Below are positions 1 to 11,524 of a stretch of 60,954 nt of DNA, piece by piece. A model generated the notes under the pieces. It was not told where the DNA came from and made no database searches. It saw nothing but the letters and a program-made list of their open reading frames with translations. Position 1 is the first letter of the stretch. Each line of letters starts with the position of its first letter. The stretch spans positions 1 to 60,954 of the forward strand of contig JAJTEH010000013.1 in the NCBI GenBank assembly GCA_021298355.1, read 5' to 3'. The DNA comes from Flammeovirgaceae bacterium. Its GTDB lineage: Bacteria; Bacteroidota; Bacteroidia; Cytophagales; Cyclobacteriaceae. A program made the position numbers and the translations under genes.

Positions 1-8
1 AAACTAGC

Positions 9-165
9 CGGGTGGCTGGAAGTTCAGACGATTCACAGAGTGAATGTCTAAATGCTGACCGAAGCGTCAGCATTCGAGCCTCTCCACCTGTGCAACGATA
101 GATTAAAAGCCTAAAAAGGCAAAAGAAATAGCTGAAAACAGCATAAACCCTCTGCCGGAAAGCAG
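9..165 (+). promoter_or_regulatory. Chain of hairpins upstream of secE, identity unknown
   Basis: The leader contains an outer 7-bp helix (9-15 with 84-90) that encloses two hairpins. The first is 26-29/46-49 plus 31-36/40-45 with one bulged G. The second is a perfect 9-bp stem, 51-59/66-74, with a 6-base loop. Three short hairpins follow: GCCT-AAAA-AGGC at 109-120, GCTG-AAAA-CAGC at 131-142 and CTGC-CGGAAA-GCAG at 152-165. All of this is read directly from the sequence. In many Bacteroidota a tRNA-Trp gene lies between tuf and secE; here there is no recognisable anticodon arm or T arm, so I do not call a tRNA. It could be a structured 5' leader of the operon, a degraded tRNA or a small RNA. 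Function is unknown. Confidence 0.4.
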
Positions 166-174
166 GTAATTGTT

Positions 175-366
175 ATGGAAAAAGTGACAACTTATTTCAA
201 AGAATCCTGGGACGAGATCAAGAACAAGGTCTCTTGGACCAAGTATAGCGAACTTCAAAGCAGCGCTATCCTGGTATTAGTGGCTTCTACCATCTTCGCG
301 CTTATCATAGGCGCTATAGACTGGGCTTTTCGTTCTGGTTTAGAGTGGTTCTATAGAGAATTTTAA
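175..366 (+). CDS. secE: SecE, preprotein translocase subunit
   Basis: This 63-residue protein is the small essential SecE subunit that clamps the SecY channel in the inner membrane. It has the short single-span form usual in Bacteroidota: an amphipathic N-terminal helix (residues 5-20), the conserved Trp/Pro-type turn region around residues 20-28, and one membrane span at about residues 30-50. It is the first gene of the secE-nusG-rplKAJL-rpoBC operon and is separated from nusG by only 4 bases, so the two are almost certainly co-transcribed. The ATG start follows a hairpin-rich leader and has no Shine-Dalgarno sequence. The position next to nusG makes the identity firm despite the short length. 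Confidence 0.93.
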   Translation: MEKVTTYFKESWDEIKNKVSWTKYSELQSSAILVLVASTIFALIIGAIDWAFRSGLEWFYREF

Positions 367-370
367 AGGT

Positions 371-928
371 ATGGGCGAACTAAAGTGGTACGTTTTACGC
401 GCAGTAAGTGGTCAGGAAAAGAAAATCAAATCTTATCTGGAAACTGAAATAGAGCGTTCCAAACTTGCGGATGCAATCCCACAAGTGCTCATCCCATCAG
501 AGAAAGTGTACGAAATGAGAGGCGGAAAAAAGCGTGTTCGTGAGCGCAGCTTTTTCCCGGGTTACATTCTTATTTCGGCCGATTTGTCCAACGAAAAAGC
601 TTTTCATACCGTGAACGAAATTCCCGGAGTGTTAGGTTTCTTGGGCAGCAACGGTGCCGGTGCTTCCAAAGTCCCAGTTCCTCTACGTCAATCAGAGGTG
701 AACAGGATACTCGGCAAAGTTGATGAGATTGACAGCACCGAAGAAAAACTCGAAACCCCTTACATCAAGGGCGAGCAAGTGAAAGTAATGGATGGACCAT
801 TCAGTGGTTTCACTGGTTCTGTAGAGGAAATCTTCGAAGACAAAAAGAAACTCAACGTAATGGTTAAGATCTTCGGTCGTAACACACCTGTTGAGTTAAG
901 TTACATGCAAGTAGAAAAGCTAGACTAA
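371..928 (+). CDS. nusG: NusG, transcription elongation and termination factor
   Basis: This 185-residue protein binds RNA polymerase, suppresses pausing, and links transcription to Rho or to the leading ribosome. The NGN domain covers roughly residues 1-115 and begins with the typical WYVLRAVSGQEKK segment. The KOW domain covers roughly 130-183 and contains GEQVKVMDGPFSGFTG. The length is normal for the family. It lies 4 bases after secE and 6 bases before rplK, the standard order, so translational coupling is likely. Nothing is unusual in the sequence. Confidence 0.98.
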   Translation: MGELKWYVLRAVSGQEKKIKSYLETEIERSKLADAIPQVLIPSEKVYEMRGGKKRVRERSFFPGYILISADLSNEKAFHTVNEIPGVLGFLGSNGAGASKVPVPLRQSEVNRILGKVDEIDSTEEKLETPYIKGEQVKVMDGPFSGFTGSVEEIFEDKKKLNVMVKIFGRNTPVELSYMQVEKLD

Positions 929-934
929 GTAGCA

Positions 935-1378
935 ATGGCAAAGGAAATTACAGGTTATCTGAAACTTCAGGTAAAAGGTGGTGCCGCTAACCCGTCACCT
1001 CCAATTGGTCCGGCTTTGGGTAGCAAGGGCTTGAACATTATGGACTTCTGTAAGCAGTTCAACGCTCGTACGCAAGACAAACCGGGTCAGGTATTGCCCG
1101 TACTCATTACTATTTACAACGACAAGTCTTTCGACTTCGTCATTAAAACACCGCCTGCTGCTAACCTCATCCTAGAAGCGATGAAAAAGCAAAAGGGTTC
1201 TGCTGAGCCTAACCGCACTAAAGTGGGTTCTATCACTTGGGATCAAGTGAAAACAATCGCTGAAACTAAAATGCCAGACTTAAACGCATTTAAAATTGAG
1301 TCTGCCATGAAGATGATTGCCGGTACAGCGCGTAGCATGGGTGTAACTGTAAGTGGTACCCCACCGTGGGATAAATAA
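935..1378 (+). CDS. rplK: 50S ribosomal protein L11
   Basis: L11 (147 residues) binds the GTPase-associated region of 23S rRNA and forms the base of the L10-L12 stalk. The N-terminal domain carries the proline-rich [18 protein letters not shown] segment. The C-terminal RNA-binding domain contains a K-x-P-DLNA type motif near residue 112 and the G-T-A-R-S-M-G signature near residue 129. It lies in the usual place between nusG and rplA, with 6 bases upstream and 27 bases downstream. Autoregulation by L1 or L10 is known in other bacteria, but no obvious L1 mimic site was identified here. Confidence 0.98.
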   Translation: MAKEITGYLKLQVKGGAANPSPPIGPALGSKGLNIMDFCKQFNARTQDKPGQVLPVLITIYNDKSFDFVIKTPPAANLILEAMKKQKGSAEPNRTKVGSITWDQVKTIAETKMPDLNAFKIESAMKMIAGTARSMGVTVSGTPPWDK

Positions 1379-1405
1379 TTGGTTCAATTAAAAAATCATT
1401 GAACA

Positions 1406-2104
1406 ATGGCAAAGATTTCAAAAAACAGAAAAGCCGTATTGGCAAAGTTTAACTTCGACAAAGAATACTCACTTGATGATGCATCGAAAATGCTGAAGGA
1501 TATCACCTTCACTAAGTTCGATTCGTCTGTTGACTTGGATATTCGCTTAGGTGTAGATCCTAAGAAGTCCGATCAAATGGTGCGTGGCGTTGTGGCTTTA
1601 CCACACGGTATTGGTAAAACAGTTCGCGTATTGGTACTGTGCACGCCTGACAAAGTTCAGGATGCAAAAGATGCTGGTGCAGAACACGTAGGTTTGGACG
1701 ACTACATTCAAAAAATTGAAGGTGGTTGGACGGACATTGATGTAATCATCTGTACACCAACAGTAATGGCTAAGGTAGGTAAACTTGGTAAAGTGTTAGG
1801 TCCTCGCGGCTTAATGCCAAACCCTAAGTCAGGTACCGTAACGTTAGAAGTTGGTAAAGCAGTGAAAGAAGTGAAAGCTGGTAAAATCGATTTCAAAATC
1901 GATAAAACTGGTATCATCCACGTAAGCATTGGAAAAGCTTCTTTTGCCGCTGATAAAATCCGCGACAACGCGTTAGAGATGATTCAGACAGTAGCAAAAC
2001 TGAAGCCTGCCTCAGCGAAAGGTGCATACTTTAGAAGTATCACTATTTCTACAACCATGAGCCCGGGCATCGCAGTGGATAAAGCATCAATTGCTGGCAT
2101 TTAA
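1406..2104 (+). CDS. rplA: 50S ribosomal protein L1
   Basis: L1 (232 residues) forms the mobile L1 stalk of the large subunit at the E site and can act as a translational repressor of its own operon in other bacteria. The conserved [14 protein letters not shown] signature lies near residue 132, and [18 protein letters not shown] is the typical C-terminal RNA-binding part of domain I. Length is as expected. It is followed after 11 bases by rplJ, which leaves no room for a separate L10 leader, so rplJ probably depends on read-through from this gene. Confidence 0.98.
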   Translation: MAKISKNRKAVLAKFNFDKEYSLDDASKMLKDITFTKFDSSVDLDIRLGVDPKKSDQMVRGVVALPHGIGKTVRVLVLCTPDKVQDAKDAGAEHVGLDDYIQKIEGGWTDIDVIICTPTVMAKVGKLGKVLGPRGLMPNPKSGTVTLEVGKAVKEVKAGKIDFKIDKTGIIHVSIGKASFAADKIRDNALEMIQTVAKLKPASAKGAYFRSITISTTMSPGIAVDKASIAGI

Positions 2105-2115
2105 GATTTAACAAC

Positions 2116-2652
2116 ATGACCAGAGAAGAAAAAGAACAGATCATTGAAGAGCTAAAAGGAAAGTTTGCAAAAAACGCTCACTTCTATATTACAGACGCTA
2201 GCGGTTTAACCGTGGCACAAGTAAATGCTTTCAGAAGACTTTGTTTCAAGAGTGGTATCGAATACCGTGTTTACAAAAACACCTTGATCCGCAAAGCTTT
2301 AGAAGCACAAGAAGGAACCGATTTCTCTCCAGTATTTAAAACACTCCATGGTTTTTCAGGTGTAATGTTTTCAAAAGAAATTGGAAACGCGCCTGCAAAA
2401 GTTTTAAAGGAGTACCATAAAAAACTGGATGGCAAACCTGTTTTAAAAGCTGCTTCCATCTCTTCCGACTTATTTATCGGAGCAGAGAATTTAACTATGC
2501 TCGCTGAGCTTAAGAGCAAAAATGAGCTCATTGGCGATGTTATTGCATTGCTTCAATCTCCTGCCAAAAATGTTATTTCTGCCCTACAAAGCGGAAAGAA
2601 TACATTGGGCGGCTTAATGAAGACTTTGGAAGAACGCGCTGCAACTAAATAA
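2116..2652 (+). CDS. rplJ: 50S ribosomal protein L10
   Basis: L10 (178 residues) anchors the L7/L12 dimers to 23S rRNA. The N-terminal RNA-binding domain begins with [17 protein letters not shown] and contains the segment that ends [14 protein letters not shown]. The C-terminal helix that binds L12 is at about residues 150-175. It sits between rplA (11-base gap) and rplL (35-base gap). The classic L10 leader seen in enteric bacteria is absent because the gap upstream is too short. Confidence 0.97.
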   Translation: MTREEKEQIIEELKGKFAKNAHFYITDASGLTVAQVNAFRRLCFKSGIEYRVYKNTLIRKALEAQEGTDFSPVFKTLHGFSGVMFSKEIGNAPAKVLKEYHKKLDGKPVLKAASISSDLFIGAENLTMLAELKSKNELIGDVIALLQSPAKNVISALQSGKNTLGGLMKTLEERAATK

Positions 2653-2687
2653 TTAATCGAATTTCAAAAACTTTAAATTTTATTACA

Positions 2688-3065
2688 ATGGCTGATGTTA
2701 AAGCACTTGGAGATCAACTAGTTGAACTCACAGTAAAAGAAGTAAACGAATTAGCTTCTTATTTAAAAGAAACATACGGAATCGAGCCTGCTGCTGCTGC
2801 TGTAGCTGTTGCGGCTGGTCCTGCTGCTGGTGGCGGAGCTGCTGCCGCAGAAAAGACTAACTTCGATGTAGTATTGAAAAGCGCTGGTGCTAACAAACTT
2901 CAAATCGTGAAGCTTGTGAAAGAATTAACTGGTCTTGGCTTGAAAGAAGCTAAAGATGTAGTTGATGGCGCTCCTAAGACAATCAAAGAAGGTCTTCCTA
3001 AGGACGAAGCAGAAAACTTGAAGAAGCAGCTTGTAGAAGCTGGTGCTGAAGTAGAATTGAAATAA
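2688..3065 (+). CDS. rplL: 50S ribosomal protein L7/L12
   Basis: L7/L12 (125 residues) is the multicopy stalk protein that recruits translational GTPases. The N-terminal dimerisation domain is at residues 1-33. An Ala/Gly-rich flexible hinge runs over about residues 34-55, and the globular C-terminal domain contains the [10 protein letters not shown] and [11 protein letters not shown] motifs that contact the GTPases. The hairpin and T-run that follow at 3116-3152 probably reduce transcription into rpoB, which would fit the higher demand for L12 than for polymerase. Confidence 0.98.
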   Translation: MADVKALGDQLVELTVKEVNELASYLKETYGIEPAAAAVAVAAGPAAGGGAAAAEKTNFDVVLKSAGANKLQIVKLVKELTGLGLKEAKDVVDGAPKTIKEGLPKDEAENLKKQLVEAGAEVELK

Positions 3066-3115
3066 TTCCCTTCAGTTGGTGAAAGGCGCTGGGTACCGTC
3101 TTCAACCATCTTCAC

Positions 3116-3152
3116 AGACCCTGTTCCATGCAAAAATGGTACAGGGTCTTTT
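3116..3152 (+). terminator. Attenuator-like hairpin between rplL and rpoB
   Basis: A 14-base arm (3116-3129) pairs with 3136-3149 with one mismatch around a 6-base loop, followed by TTTT. It looks like an intrinsic terminator, but rpoB and rpoC follow with no visible new promoter, so partial termination is the natural reading. Enteric bacteria have a comparable attenuator at this junction; the sequence here is unrelated and the role is inferred from position. Confidence 0.7.
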
Positions 3153-3207
3153 CCCATTTCTACCCACAAATGTTCTTAAGAGTCCAGGCACTTAAATAGT
3201 TTTACCC

Positions 3208-6200
3208 TTGGCAAAGAAAAATTCTAATGGTCGCATCGATTTTTCATCTATCGAGCGAATAATTGATTATCCGGATTTTCTGGATCTTCAACTTCAGTCT
3301 TTCAAAGATTTCTTGCAGATAGAAACACCTGCAGAAAAAAGACAAAACGAAGGCCTTTTTAAAGTTTTCGCTGAAAACTTCCCCATCAGCGACTCGCGCG
3401 AAAATTTCGTGCTCGAGTTCGTAGATTATACCATCGATCCTCCAAAATACTCAGTTGATGAGTGTATCGATCGTGGTCTAACTTTCTCTGTGCCTTTAAA
3501 GGCAAAACTGCGCTTAACTTGTAACGATGAGGATAACGAAGATTTCGAAACCATCGAGCAAGAAGTGTTCTTGGGTAACATACCCTATATGACTGAGCGC
3601 GGCTCGTTCGTCATCAATGGTGCCGAACGTGTAATCGTATCGCAATTACACCGTTCTCCTGGTGTGTTCTTCGCTATGAGCAAACACACTAACGGAACTA
3701 AATTATATTCAGCGCGTATTATTCCGTTTAAAGGTTCGTGGATAGAATTTGCCACAGACGTTAACAGCGTAATGTACGCTTATATCGACCGTAAGAAAAA
3801 ATTCCCTGTAACTACTTTGTTACGCGCAATTGGTTACGGTTCCGATAAAGACATTCTTGATTTGTTTGGTTTATCTGAAGAGGTAGAAGCAAACAAAAAC
3901 ACATTGAAAAAATATGTAGGCCGCAAATTAGCGGCAAGGGTTTTAAAAACCTGGACAGAAGATTTCGTAGACGAAGATACCGGTGAAGTTGTTTCTATTG
4001 ACAGAAACGAAGTATTATTAGAGCGCGACCATATTATTGGCGCTGAAGATGTTGATACAATTCTTGATTCTGGTGTAAAGTCTATCATTTTACACAGAGA
4101 TGATATCAATGTAGCAGATTACACCATCATCTTTAATACACTTGCAAAAGATAATTCTAACTCTGAAAAAGAAGCGGTTGAATACATCTACCGTCAGTTA
4201 AGAAATACAGAAGCTCCAGATGAACAAACAGCTCGTGATATCATCAACAGTTTGTTCTTCAGCGAAAAGCGCTACGATCTTGGTGAAGTAGGCCGTTACA
4301 GAATTAATAAAAAACTTGGACTTGATTTAAGTTACGACCACAGAGTTTTAACGAAAGATGATATTTTATTAATCGTAAAATATTTGATTGGTCTTATCAA
4401 CTCTAAAGCTCTAATTGATGACATCGATCACTTGAGCAACAGACGTGTAAGAACAGTTGGTGAACAATTGTATACTCAGTTTGGTGTTGGGTTAGCACGT
4501 ATGGCGCGTACCATCAAAGAAAGAATGAATGTTCGTGATAACGAAGATTTCAAACCGGTGGATTTGATTAACGCCAGAACATTATCTTCAGTTATAAACT
4601 CCTTCTTTGGTACTAACCAGTTATCTCAGTTCATGGATCAAACTAATCCATTGGCAGAGATTACGCACAAAAGAAGAATGTCGGCACTCGGTCCAGGTGG
4701 TCTTTCAAGAGAGCGCGCTGGTTTCGAAGTGCGAGATGTACACTACACGCACTACGGACGTTTGTGTACTATCGAAACACCAGAAGGTCCGAACATCGGT
4801 TTGATATCATCTCTTTGCGTTCACGCTAAAGTGAACAAGATGGGCTTTATTGAGACACCTTATCGTAAAATCGAAAATGGTAAAGCGAAATCAAAAGATG
4901 GTATAATTTACTTAACTGCTGAAGAAGAAGATACGCACTATATCGCTCAGGCGAATGCCAAGTTAAAAGATAACGGTGAGTTTCTTGATGAGAAAGTAAA
5001 AGCCAGATTTGAAGGAGATTTCCCTGTAGTAGAACCAAAAGAATTGCGTTACATGGATATTGCTCCGAACCAAATCGTTTCGGTTGCGGCATCGTTAATT
5101 CCTTTCTTAGAACACGATGATGCTAACCGTGCCTTAATGGGTTCGAACATGCAACGTCAGGCTGTTCCGTTAATGAGACCTGAAGCTCCGATTGTAGGAA
5201 CAGGCCTGGAAGGCAGAATAGCCCTTGACTCACGTACCCTTATATTATCTGAAGGTACAGGTGTTGTTGATTTTGTAGATGCAACTAAAATTGTGGTTAA
5301 GTATGACCGCAACGAAGAGCAAGAGTTAATCAACTTCGATACAGAATACAAAACCTATAACCTGATTAAGTTCCGCAGAACCAACCAGGATACTTGTATT
5401 AACTTAACTCCTTTGGTTAAAAAAGGAGAACAAGTTGTGAAAGGTCAGCCTTTGTGCCAAGGATATGCAACTGAAAAAGGTGAACTAGCGCTAGGTAGAA
5501 ACTTACTAGTGGCCTACATGCCATGGCAAGGATATAACTTCGAAGATGCGATCGTAATATCTGAACGTGTTGTACGTGATGATATTTACACATCCATTCA
5601 CATCGAAGAATTTGAATTAGAAGTTCGCGATACGAAACGAGGTGAAGAAGAATTAACTTCTGAAATCCCGAATGTTAGTGAAGATGCAGTTAAGCATTTG
5701 GATGAAAACGGTATCATTCGCGTTGGTGCAGAAGTAAAAGAAGGAGATATTCTTATTGGTAAAATCACTCCTAAAGGTGAAACTGATCCAACTCCTGAAG
5801 AAAAACTGTTGCGCGCCATCTTCGGTGATAAAGCCGGTGATGTGAAGGATGCTTCTTTGAAGGCACCGCCATCATTAAAAGGTGTGGTTATCGAGACTAA
5901 ATTATTCTCAAGACCAAAACGCGATAAGGATTTAAGAACAAAAAATAAGAAAGAGCTTGATGCTTTAAAGAATCGATACAGCAAACAGTTAACTGAGTTG
6001 CGTAACGATATGATTAAAAAACTCAGCACTTTGCTTAACGGTAAAACCAGCAATGGCGTTAAGCATAAGTTTGGGGATGAATTAATCAGCAAAGGCGTAA
6101 AATTCTCTGCAAAAGTTATCGAGAGCAATTTGTTCCCTGATAAAAACATTTACAGAGACGAAAGTAATTACGCAGTACCTGAAGAGGTTAACTTAATTGC

Positions 6201-7080
6201 CGATGTTTCTTTAGAAAACTGGACAAGCGATGATCATACTAATGAATTAATTGCTAACCTGACTAAGAACTACTTACTCAAGCGCAATACCATTGCAGGT
6301 GAATTCAAACGCGAACGCTTCACGTTAGAAGTGGGAGATGAATTGCCAACAGGTATCGTACAACTTGCAAAAGTTTACATCGCTAAAAAGCGCAAGCTGA
6401 AAGTAGGAGATAAGATGGCGGGGCGTCACGGTAACAAAGGTGTAGTAGCCAGAATTGTTCGTGATGAAGACATGCCTTTCTTAGAAGACGGAACACCTGT
6501 TGACATCTGTTTGAATCCTCTTGGTGTACCAAGCCGTATGAATCTCGGTCAGCTATACGAAGCGGTATTGGCATGGGCAGGTAAAAAGTTGGGTCGCAAA
6601 TATGCTACTCCGATTTTCGATGGAGCATCAATGGAGCAAGTACAAAGCGAGCTTCGAGAAGCAAGCTTACCGGCATACGGAAGAACTTACCTGTACGATG
6701 GTTTAACCGGACAAAAGTTCGATCAGCCTGTTACAGTGGGTGTTGCTTATATGCTGAAATTAGGACACTTAGTAGATGATAAAATGCACGCTCGTTCTAT
6801 CGGACCTTATTCGCTTATTACGCAACAACCTTTGGGTGGTAAGGCGCAATTTGGTGGACAGCGTTTCGGAGAAATGGAAGTTTGGGCGATCGAAGCTTTT
6901 GGTGCTTCGCACATCTTACAGGAAATCCTTACGATTAAGTCAGACGATGTAATCGGACGCGCAAAAGCATACGAATCCATCGTGAAAGGCGAAAACATGC
7001 GCAAACCAAATATTCCTGAATCATTTAATGTATTGGTTCATGAATTAAGAGGCCTTGCTCTTGAAATTACAATGGATTAA
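3208..7080 (+). CDS. rpoB: RNA polymerase beta subunit
   Basis: The beta subunit (1290 residues) forms half of the RNA polymerase active-site cleft. Recognisable parts include the rifampicin-binding region ([17 protein letters not shown], then [13 protein letters not shown]), which has the ordinary drug-sensitive residues. The catalytic-core segment [16 protein letters not shown] lies near residue 1065, and the C-terminal [13 protein letters not shown] clamp segment is also present. The start is a TTG codon: the N-terminal sequence [21 protein letters not shown] matches the usual beginning of this protein, and there is no upstream ATG in frame that keeps this beginning. A charged helical stretch around residues 910-945 resembles a lineage-specific insertion. 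It is preceded by an attenuator-like hairpin and separated from rpoC by an inverted repeat. Confidence 0.98.
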   Translation: MAKKNSNGRIDFSSIERIIDYPDFLDLQLQSFKDFLQIETPAEKRQNEGLFKVFAENFPISDSRENFVLEFVDYTIDPPKYSVDECIDRGLTFSVPLKAKLRLTCNDEDNEDFETIEQEVFLGNIPYMTERGSFVINGAERVIVSQLHRSPGVFFAMSKHTNGTKLYSARIIPFKGSWIEFATDVNSVMYAYIDRKKKFPVTTLLRAIGYGSDKDILDLFGLSEEVEANKNTLKKYVGRKLAARVLKTWTEDFVDEDTGEVVSIDRNEVLLERDHIIGAEDVDTILDSGVKSIILHRDDINVADYTIIFNTLAKDNSNSEKEAVEYIYRQLRNTEAPDEQTARDIINSLFFSEKRYDLGEVGRYRINKKLGLDLSYDHRVLTKDDILLIVKYLIGLINSKALIDDIDHLSNRRVRTVGEQLYTQFGVGLARMARTIKERMNVRDNEDFKPVDLINARTLSSVINSFFGTNQLSQFMDQTNPLAEITHKRRMSALGPGGLSRERAGFEVRDVHYTHYGRLCTIETPEGPNIGLISSLCVHAKVNKMGFIETPYRKIENGKAKSKDGIIYLTAEEEDTHYIAQANAKLKDNGEFLDEKVKARFEGDFPVVEPKELRYMDIAPNQIVSVAASLIPFLEHDDANRALMGSNMQRQAVPLMRPEAPIVGTGLEGRIALDSRTLILSEGTGVVDFVDATKIVVKYDRNEEQELINFDTEYKTYNLIKFRRTNQDTCINLTPLVKKGEQVVKGQPLCQGYATEKGELALGRNLLVAYMPWQGYNFEDAIVISERVVRDDIYTSIHIEEFELEVRDTKRGEEELTSEIPNVSEDAVKHLDENGIIRVGAEVKEGDILIGKITPKGETDPTPEEKLLRAIFGDKAGDVKDASLKAPPSLKGVVIETKLFSRPKRDKDLRTKNKKELDALKNRYSKQLTELRNDMIKKLSTLLNGKTSNGVKHKFGDELISKGVKFSAKVIESNLFPDKNIYRDESNYAVPEEVNLIADVSLENWTSDDHTNELIANLTKNYLLKRNTIAGEFKRERFTLEVGDELPTGIVQLAKVYIAKKRKLKVGDKMAGRHGNKGVVARIVRDEDMPFLEDGTPVDICLNPLGVPSRMNLGQLYEAVLAWAGKKLGRKYATPIFDGASMEQVQSELREASLPAYGRTYLYDGLTGQKFDQPVTVGVAYMLKLGHLVDDKMHARSIGPYSLITQQPLGGKAQFGGQRFGEMEVWAIEAFGASHILQEILTIKSDDVIGRAKAYESIVKGENMRKPNIPESFNVLVHELRGLALEITMD

Positions 7081-7092
7081 TGATCGTTGATC

Positions 7093-7138
7093 GTTGTTAG
7101 TTGTTCGTTACTCGAAGAGATTCTGAACAACTAACAAC
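7093..7138 (+). repeat. Perfect 14-bp inverted repeat between rpoB and rpoC
   Basis: The arms GTTGTTAGTTGTTC (7093-7106) and GAACAACTAACAAC (7125-7138) are exact complements with an 18-base loop. An 8-base alternative pairing, 7100-7107 with 7145-7152, is mutually exclusive with it. No T-run follows, so this is not a terminator. It may stabilise the transcript, act as an RNase processing site, or be a REP-like dispersed palindrome of the genome; the sequence alone does not decide. Confidence 0.7.
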
Positions 7139-7191
7139 TAAACACGAACAACGAATTAAAAGAATAGTACTAAAGACTAAACAATAAAAAG

Positions 7192-10100
7192 ATGTCTTTC
7201 AGAAAAAATAAAAAAATAAACAGTGACTTCTCCAAAATCACCATCAGCTTAGCTTCTCCTGAGTCTATTCTCGAGAGCTCACACGGTGAAGTAACGCAAC
7301 CGGAGACCATCAATTACAGAACCTACAAACCCGAAATGGGCGGTTTGTTCTGCGAAAGAATTTTCGGTCCAGTTAAAGATTGGGAATGTCATTGCGGTAA
7401 GTACAAGCGCATCCGTTACAAAGGCATTATCTGCGACCGTTGCGGTGTAGAAATTACAGAGAAAAAAGTAAGACGTGAACGCATGGGACACATCGAATTG
7501 GTTGTTCCGGTTGCACACATCTGGTATTTCCGTTCTTTACCCAACAAAATTGGGTATTTGCTTGGTTTAGCAACAAAGAAATTAGACCAAATCATATACT
7601 ACGAACGTTATGTTGTTATTCAACCGGGTATTAAAGAAGAAGACGGAGTTAACCGCCTTGATTTCTTAACAGAGGAAGAATACCTTGATATCGTAGATAA
7701 ACTGCCACGCGAGAACCAAATGTTAGACGATAACGATCCGCGTAAGTTTATCGCTAAAATGGGTGCCGATGCGCTAGAAATGTTGTTATCAAGATTGAAC
7801 TTGAATGAACTTTCATACGAATTGCGTCATCAGGCGGCTACAGATACATCACAACAGCGCAAAGCAGAAGCTTTAAAACGATTAAAAGTTGTAGAAGCTT
7901 TCCGCGATGCAAACTCACGTATCATCAATAAACCGGAGTGGATGGTTATCAGAATGGTGCCTGTAATTCCACCCGAATTACGTCCGCTTGTTCCTTTGGA
8001 TGGTGGCCGTTTCGCCACTTCAGATTTGAATGACTTATACAGAAGGGTTATTATCAGAAATAACCGTTTGAAAAGATTGATTGATATCAAAGCTCCTGAA
8101 GTAATCTTACGTAACGAAAAGCGTATGTTACAAGAAGCAGTTGATTCATTATTTGATAACTCAAGAAAAGTAAACGCAGTTCGCTCTGATGGAAACCGTG
8201 CCTTAAAATCTTTGAGCGATATGCTGAAAGGTAAGCAAGGTCGTTTCCGTCAAAACTTATTAGGTAAGCGTGTTGATTACTCAGGCCGTTCAGTAATTGT
8301 TGTTGGTCCTGAATTAAAATTACACGAGTGCGGTTTGCCAAAAGATATGGCTGCTGAATTATTCAAGCCATTTATCATTCGCAAACTTATTGAAAGAGGA
8401 ATTGTAAAAACTGTAAAATCAGCAAAGAAAATAGTTGATCGCAAAGATCCTGTGGTTTGGGATATTTTGGAAAATGTGTTGAAAGGACATCCAGTTCTTT
8501 TAAACCGCGCTCCAACGCTTCACCGCTTAGGTATTCAGGCATTCCAACCAAAACTAATCGAAGGAAAAGCAATTCAGTTACACCCGTTAGTGTGTACTGC
8601 GTTTAACGCTGACTTTGACGGTGACCAAATGGCCGTACACGTGCCTCTTGGTCAAGAAGCAATTTTAGAAGCATCTATCTTAATGCTTTCGTCTCATAAC
8701 ATTCTTAACCCTGCTAACGGTGCACCTATTACGGTACCATCGCAAGACATGGTGTTAGGTTTATATTACTTAACAAAAGGTAGAAAAGGAACTCCTGAAA
8801 AACCTGTGTTAGGAGAGAAGATGACTTTCTACTCTACGGAAGAATTGGTAATTGCTTACAACGAAGGTAAGTTATCGAAAAATGCATTCATTAAAGTCCG
8901 TGTAAAAGTTCGCGATAAGAAAACAGGCGAGTTATCTTACAAGGTTATCGAAACTGTGGCTGGTCGTGTTATCTTCAACCAATATGTTCCTGAAGAAGTT
9001 GGTTTCGTAGATGAACTTTTATCTAAGAAAAAATTACAGACTATCATCGCTGATGTGTTTAAACACGCGGGTCTTGCTAAAACAGCTAAGTTCTTGGATG
9101 ATATCAAAGAATTAGGTTTCCAGATGGCTTACAAAGGTGGGCTTTCAATGGGCTTGAACGATGTAAAAGTTCCGGCAGAGAAAGCACACTTAGTAGTGGA
9201 AGCACAAAAAGAAGTTGATGCTGTATGGAACAACTACATGATGGGTCTGATTACAGACAATGAGCGTTACAACCAGGTAATCGATATCTGGACACGCGCT
9301 AACACCATGTTGACAAACACTTTGATGAATCAATTAGAAAATGATGATCAAGGGTTCAATCCTATCTACATGATGATGCACTCTGGTGCTCGTGGTTCAC
9401 GCGAACAGATTCGTCAGTTAGGTGGTATGCGTGGTCTGATGGCCAAGCCTCAGAAAAACTTAGCAGGATCAGTTGGCTCCATCATCGAAAACCCTATTCT
9501 TTCAAACTTTAAAGAAGGACTAGATGTATTAGAGTACTTTATTTCTACCCACGGTGCTCGTAAAGGTTTAGCAGATACAGCTCTTAAAACAGCGGACGCA
9601 GGTTACTTAACCAGAAGGTTAGTTGACGTTGCGCAAGACTTAGTAATATCGGAAGAAGATTGCGGCACATTAAGAGGATTAAAAGTTACTGCGTTAAAAG
9701 ACAACGAAGATATCGTTGAGCCATTGGCAGAACGTATAGTGGGCCGTGTTTCTGTACACGATATTTACGATCCATTAACACAGGAATTAATTCTTGCCGC
9801 CAATGGTGAAATAACCGATGATATTGCCAAGAAGATTGACGAGACGAGCATTGAAGAAGTAGAGATTCGCTCTATTCTAACGTGCGAGTCGAGAGTGGGT
9901 GGTTGTGCAAAATGCTATGGCCGTAACCTCGCAACCGGTAGAATGGTTCAGGCAGGTGAAGCTGTTGGTGTAATTGCAGCACAATCCATTGGTGAACCGG
10001 GTACTCAGTTAACACTTCGTACTTTCCACGTGGGTGGTACGGCATCTAACATTGCAGTAGATGCAAACGTAAAAGCGAAATTCCCTGGTAAAATTGAGTT

Positions 10101-11499
10101 CGAAGGTTTAAGAACTATCGATAGCACCGATAACGATGGCAACAAAGTGCAAATCGTTATGGGGCGCACAGGTGAAATCAGAATTGTTGATAAGGAAGGA
10201 AGAGTGTTGATTACCAACAACGTTCCTTATGGCGCATTCTTAAAAGTAAAAGAAGGAGATACAGTAGAGAAAGGTCAGGAGCTTTGCTTCTGGGATCCTT
10301 ACAACGCGGTAATTCTTTCTGAGTTTGATGGTGAAATCGCTTACGAATCCATCATCGAAGGTGTTACTTACAAAGAAGAATCTGATGAACAAACAGGACA
10401 CAGAGAAAAAGTAATTACCGATACACGCGATAAAACGAAGAACCCAGCCATCATTGTAAAAGGTAAGAACGAAACCAAAGGATATAACATTCCTGTAGGC
10501 GCTCACTTAGCAGTTGATGAAGGCGACAAAATTAAAGCTGGTCAAGTGTTAGCAAAGATTCCTCGTACAATGGGTAAGTCTCGGGATATTACAGGGGGTC
10601 TTCCTCGTGTAACAGAATTGTTCGAAGCGCGTAACCCTTCTAACCCTGCGGTAGTAAGCGAGATTGATGGTGTAGTAACGTATGGTGGTATCAAGCGTGG
10701 TAACAGAGAAATCTTTATCGAGTCTCGCGATGGTGTACAGAAGCGTTATTTAGTGCCTCTATCTAAACACATCCTTGTACAAGACAACGACTTTGTGAAA
10801 GCAGGTCAGCCATTATCTGATGGTTCTATCACACCTTCTGATATTTTGGCGATTAAAGGCCCTACGGCTGTACAAGAGTACTTAGTGAATGAAATTCAGG
10901 AAGTATATCGTTTGCAAGGTGTGAAGATCAATGACAAGCACATTGAGTGTATCGTGAGCCAGATGATGCAAAAAGTAGAAATCATCGACTCAGGAGATAC
11001 AAGCTTCTTACCGGGTGAAATGGTTGATAAGTTAAACTTCAGAGAAGAGAATGATTTAATTCTTGATAAGAAAGTAGTAATGGAAGCAGGTAGCTCTGAT
11101 AAGTTCAAGCCGGGTCAGATTATTACAGCGAGAGAGTTAAGAGATGAAAATTCTCAATTGAAGCGTAAAGATCTAAAACTTGTAGAGGTACGTGATGCGC
11201 AAGCTGCAGTGTCTCGTCCAACTTTGCAAGGTATTACGCAGGCGTCATTGAAAACTGAAAGCTGGTTGTCTGCTGCATCGTTCCAGGAAACAACCAAAGT
11301 GTTAAGCGAAGCAGCGATTCGTGGCAAGGCAGATCAATTAAATGGTTTGAAAGAAAACGTAATCGTAGGTCACTTAATACCTGCTGGTACAGGTCAGCGT
11401 AAATTCAATGATTTGATCGTAACACATAAAGACGAATACGAAGCATTGAGAACAGCACCTGAGAGAACGTCTCGTAAAGAGAAAGAACTGCAGGACTAA
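7192..11499 (+). CDS. rpoC: RNA polymerase beta-prime subunit
   Basis: The beta-prime subunit (1435 residues) completes the polymerase active centre. The first zinc-binding site (CHCGKY and CDRCGV) lies at about residues 66-85. The catalytic magnesium loop [12 protein letters not shown] is at about residues 472-483. The bridge-helix and trigger-loop region includes [11 protein letters not shown] and the later [18 protein letters not shown]. The second zinc site ([13 protein letters not shown]) is near residue 898. Length is typical for Bacteroidota. It ends the polymerase operon and is followed by a strong terminator at 11525-11554, then by the separate DUF3467 gene. Confidence 0.98.
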   Translation: MSFRKNKKINSDFSKITISLASPESILESSHGEVTQPETINYRTYKPEMGGLFCERIFGPVKDWECHCGKYKRIRYKGIICDRCGVEITEKKVRRERMGHIELVVPVAHIWYFRSLPNKIGYLLGLATKKLDQIIYYERYVVIQPGIKEEDGVNRLDFLTEEEYLDIVDKLPRENQMLDDNDPRKFIAKMGADALEMLLSRLNLNELSYELRHQAATDTSQQRKAEALKRLKVVEAFRDANSRIINKPEWMVIRMVPVIPPELRPLVPLDGGRFATSDLNDLYRRVIIRNNRLKRLIDIKAPEVILRNEKRMLQEAVDSLFDNSRKVNAVRSDGNRALKSLSDMLKGKQGRFRQNLLGKRVDYSGRSVIVVGPELKLHECGLPKDMAAELFKPFIIRKLIERGIVKTVKSAKKIVDRKDPVVWDILENVLKGHPVLLNRAPTLHRLGIQAFQPKLIEGKAIQLHPLVCTAFNADFDGDQMAVHVPLGQEAILEASILMLSSHNILNPANGAPITVPSQDMVLGLYYLTKGRKGTPEKPVLGEKMTFYSTEELVIAYNEGKLSKNAFIKVRVKVRDKKTGELSYKVIETVAGRVIFNQYVPEEVGFVDELLSKKKLQTIIADVFKHAGLAKTAKFLDDIKELGFQMAYKGGLSMGLNDVKVPAEKAHLVVEAQKEVDAVWNNYMMGLITDNERYNQVIDIWTRANTMLTNTLMNQLENDDQGFNPIYMMMHSGARGSREQIRQLGGMRGLMAKPQKNLAGSVGSIIENPILSNFKEGLDVLEYFISTHGARKGLADTALKTADAGYLTRRLVDVAQDLVISEEDCGTLRGLKVTALKDNEDIVEPLAERIVGRVSVHDIYDPLTQELILAANGEITDDIAKKIDETSIEEVEIRSILTCESRVGGCAKCYGRNLATGRMVQAGEAVGVIAAQSIGEPGTQLTLRTFHVGGTASNIAVDANVKAKFPGKIEFEGLRTIDSTDNDGNKVQIVMGRTGEIRIVDKEGRVLITNNVPYGAFLKVKEGDTVEKGQELCFWDPYNAVILSEFDGEIAYESIIEGVTYKEESDEQTGHREKVITDTRDKTKNPAIIVKGKNETKGYNIPVGAHLAVDEGDKIKAGQVLAKIPRTMGKSRDITGGLPRVTELFEARNPSNPAVVSEIDGVVTYGGIKRGNREIFIESRDGVQKRYLVPLSKHILVQDNDFVKAGQPLSDGSITPSDILAIKGPTAVQEYLVNEIQEVYRLQGVKINDKHIECIVSQMMQKVEIIDSGDTSFLPGEMVDKLNFREENDLILDKKVVMEAGSSDKFKPGQIITARELRDENSQLKRKDLKLVEVRDAQAAVSRPTLQGITQASLKTESWLSAASFQETTKVLSEAAIRGKADQLNGLKENVIVGHLIPAGTGQRKFNDLIVTHKDEYEALRTAPERTSRKEKELQD

Positions 11500-11524
11500 T
11501 TTGAAAATGAATTAATATGAAATT

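Noticed and set aside
9-90. A tRNA gene with long variable arm in front of secE
   Set aside because: A 7-bp acceptor-like stem is present, but there is no 7-base anticodon loop with U33, and the bases around TTCGA do not form a T stem.
4607-4804. A short plus-strand frame inside rpoB
   Set aside because: It is a shifted frame of the rifampicin-binding region and carries no independent signal.
5598-6149. A 183-residue minus-strand frame inside rpoB
   Set aside because: It lies wholly antisense to a highly conserved part of rpoB, is Ser/Leu/Phe-rich and has no domain.
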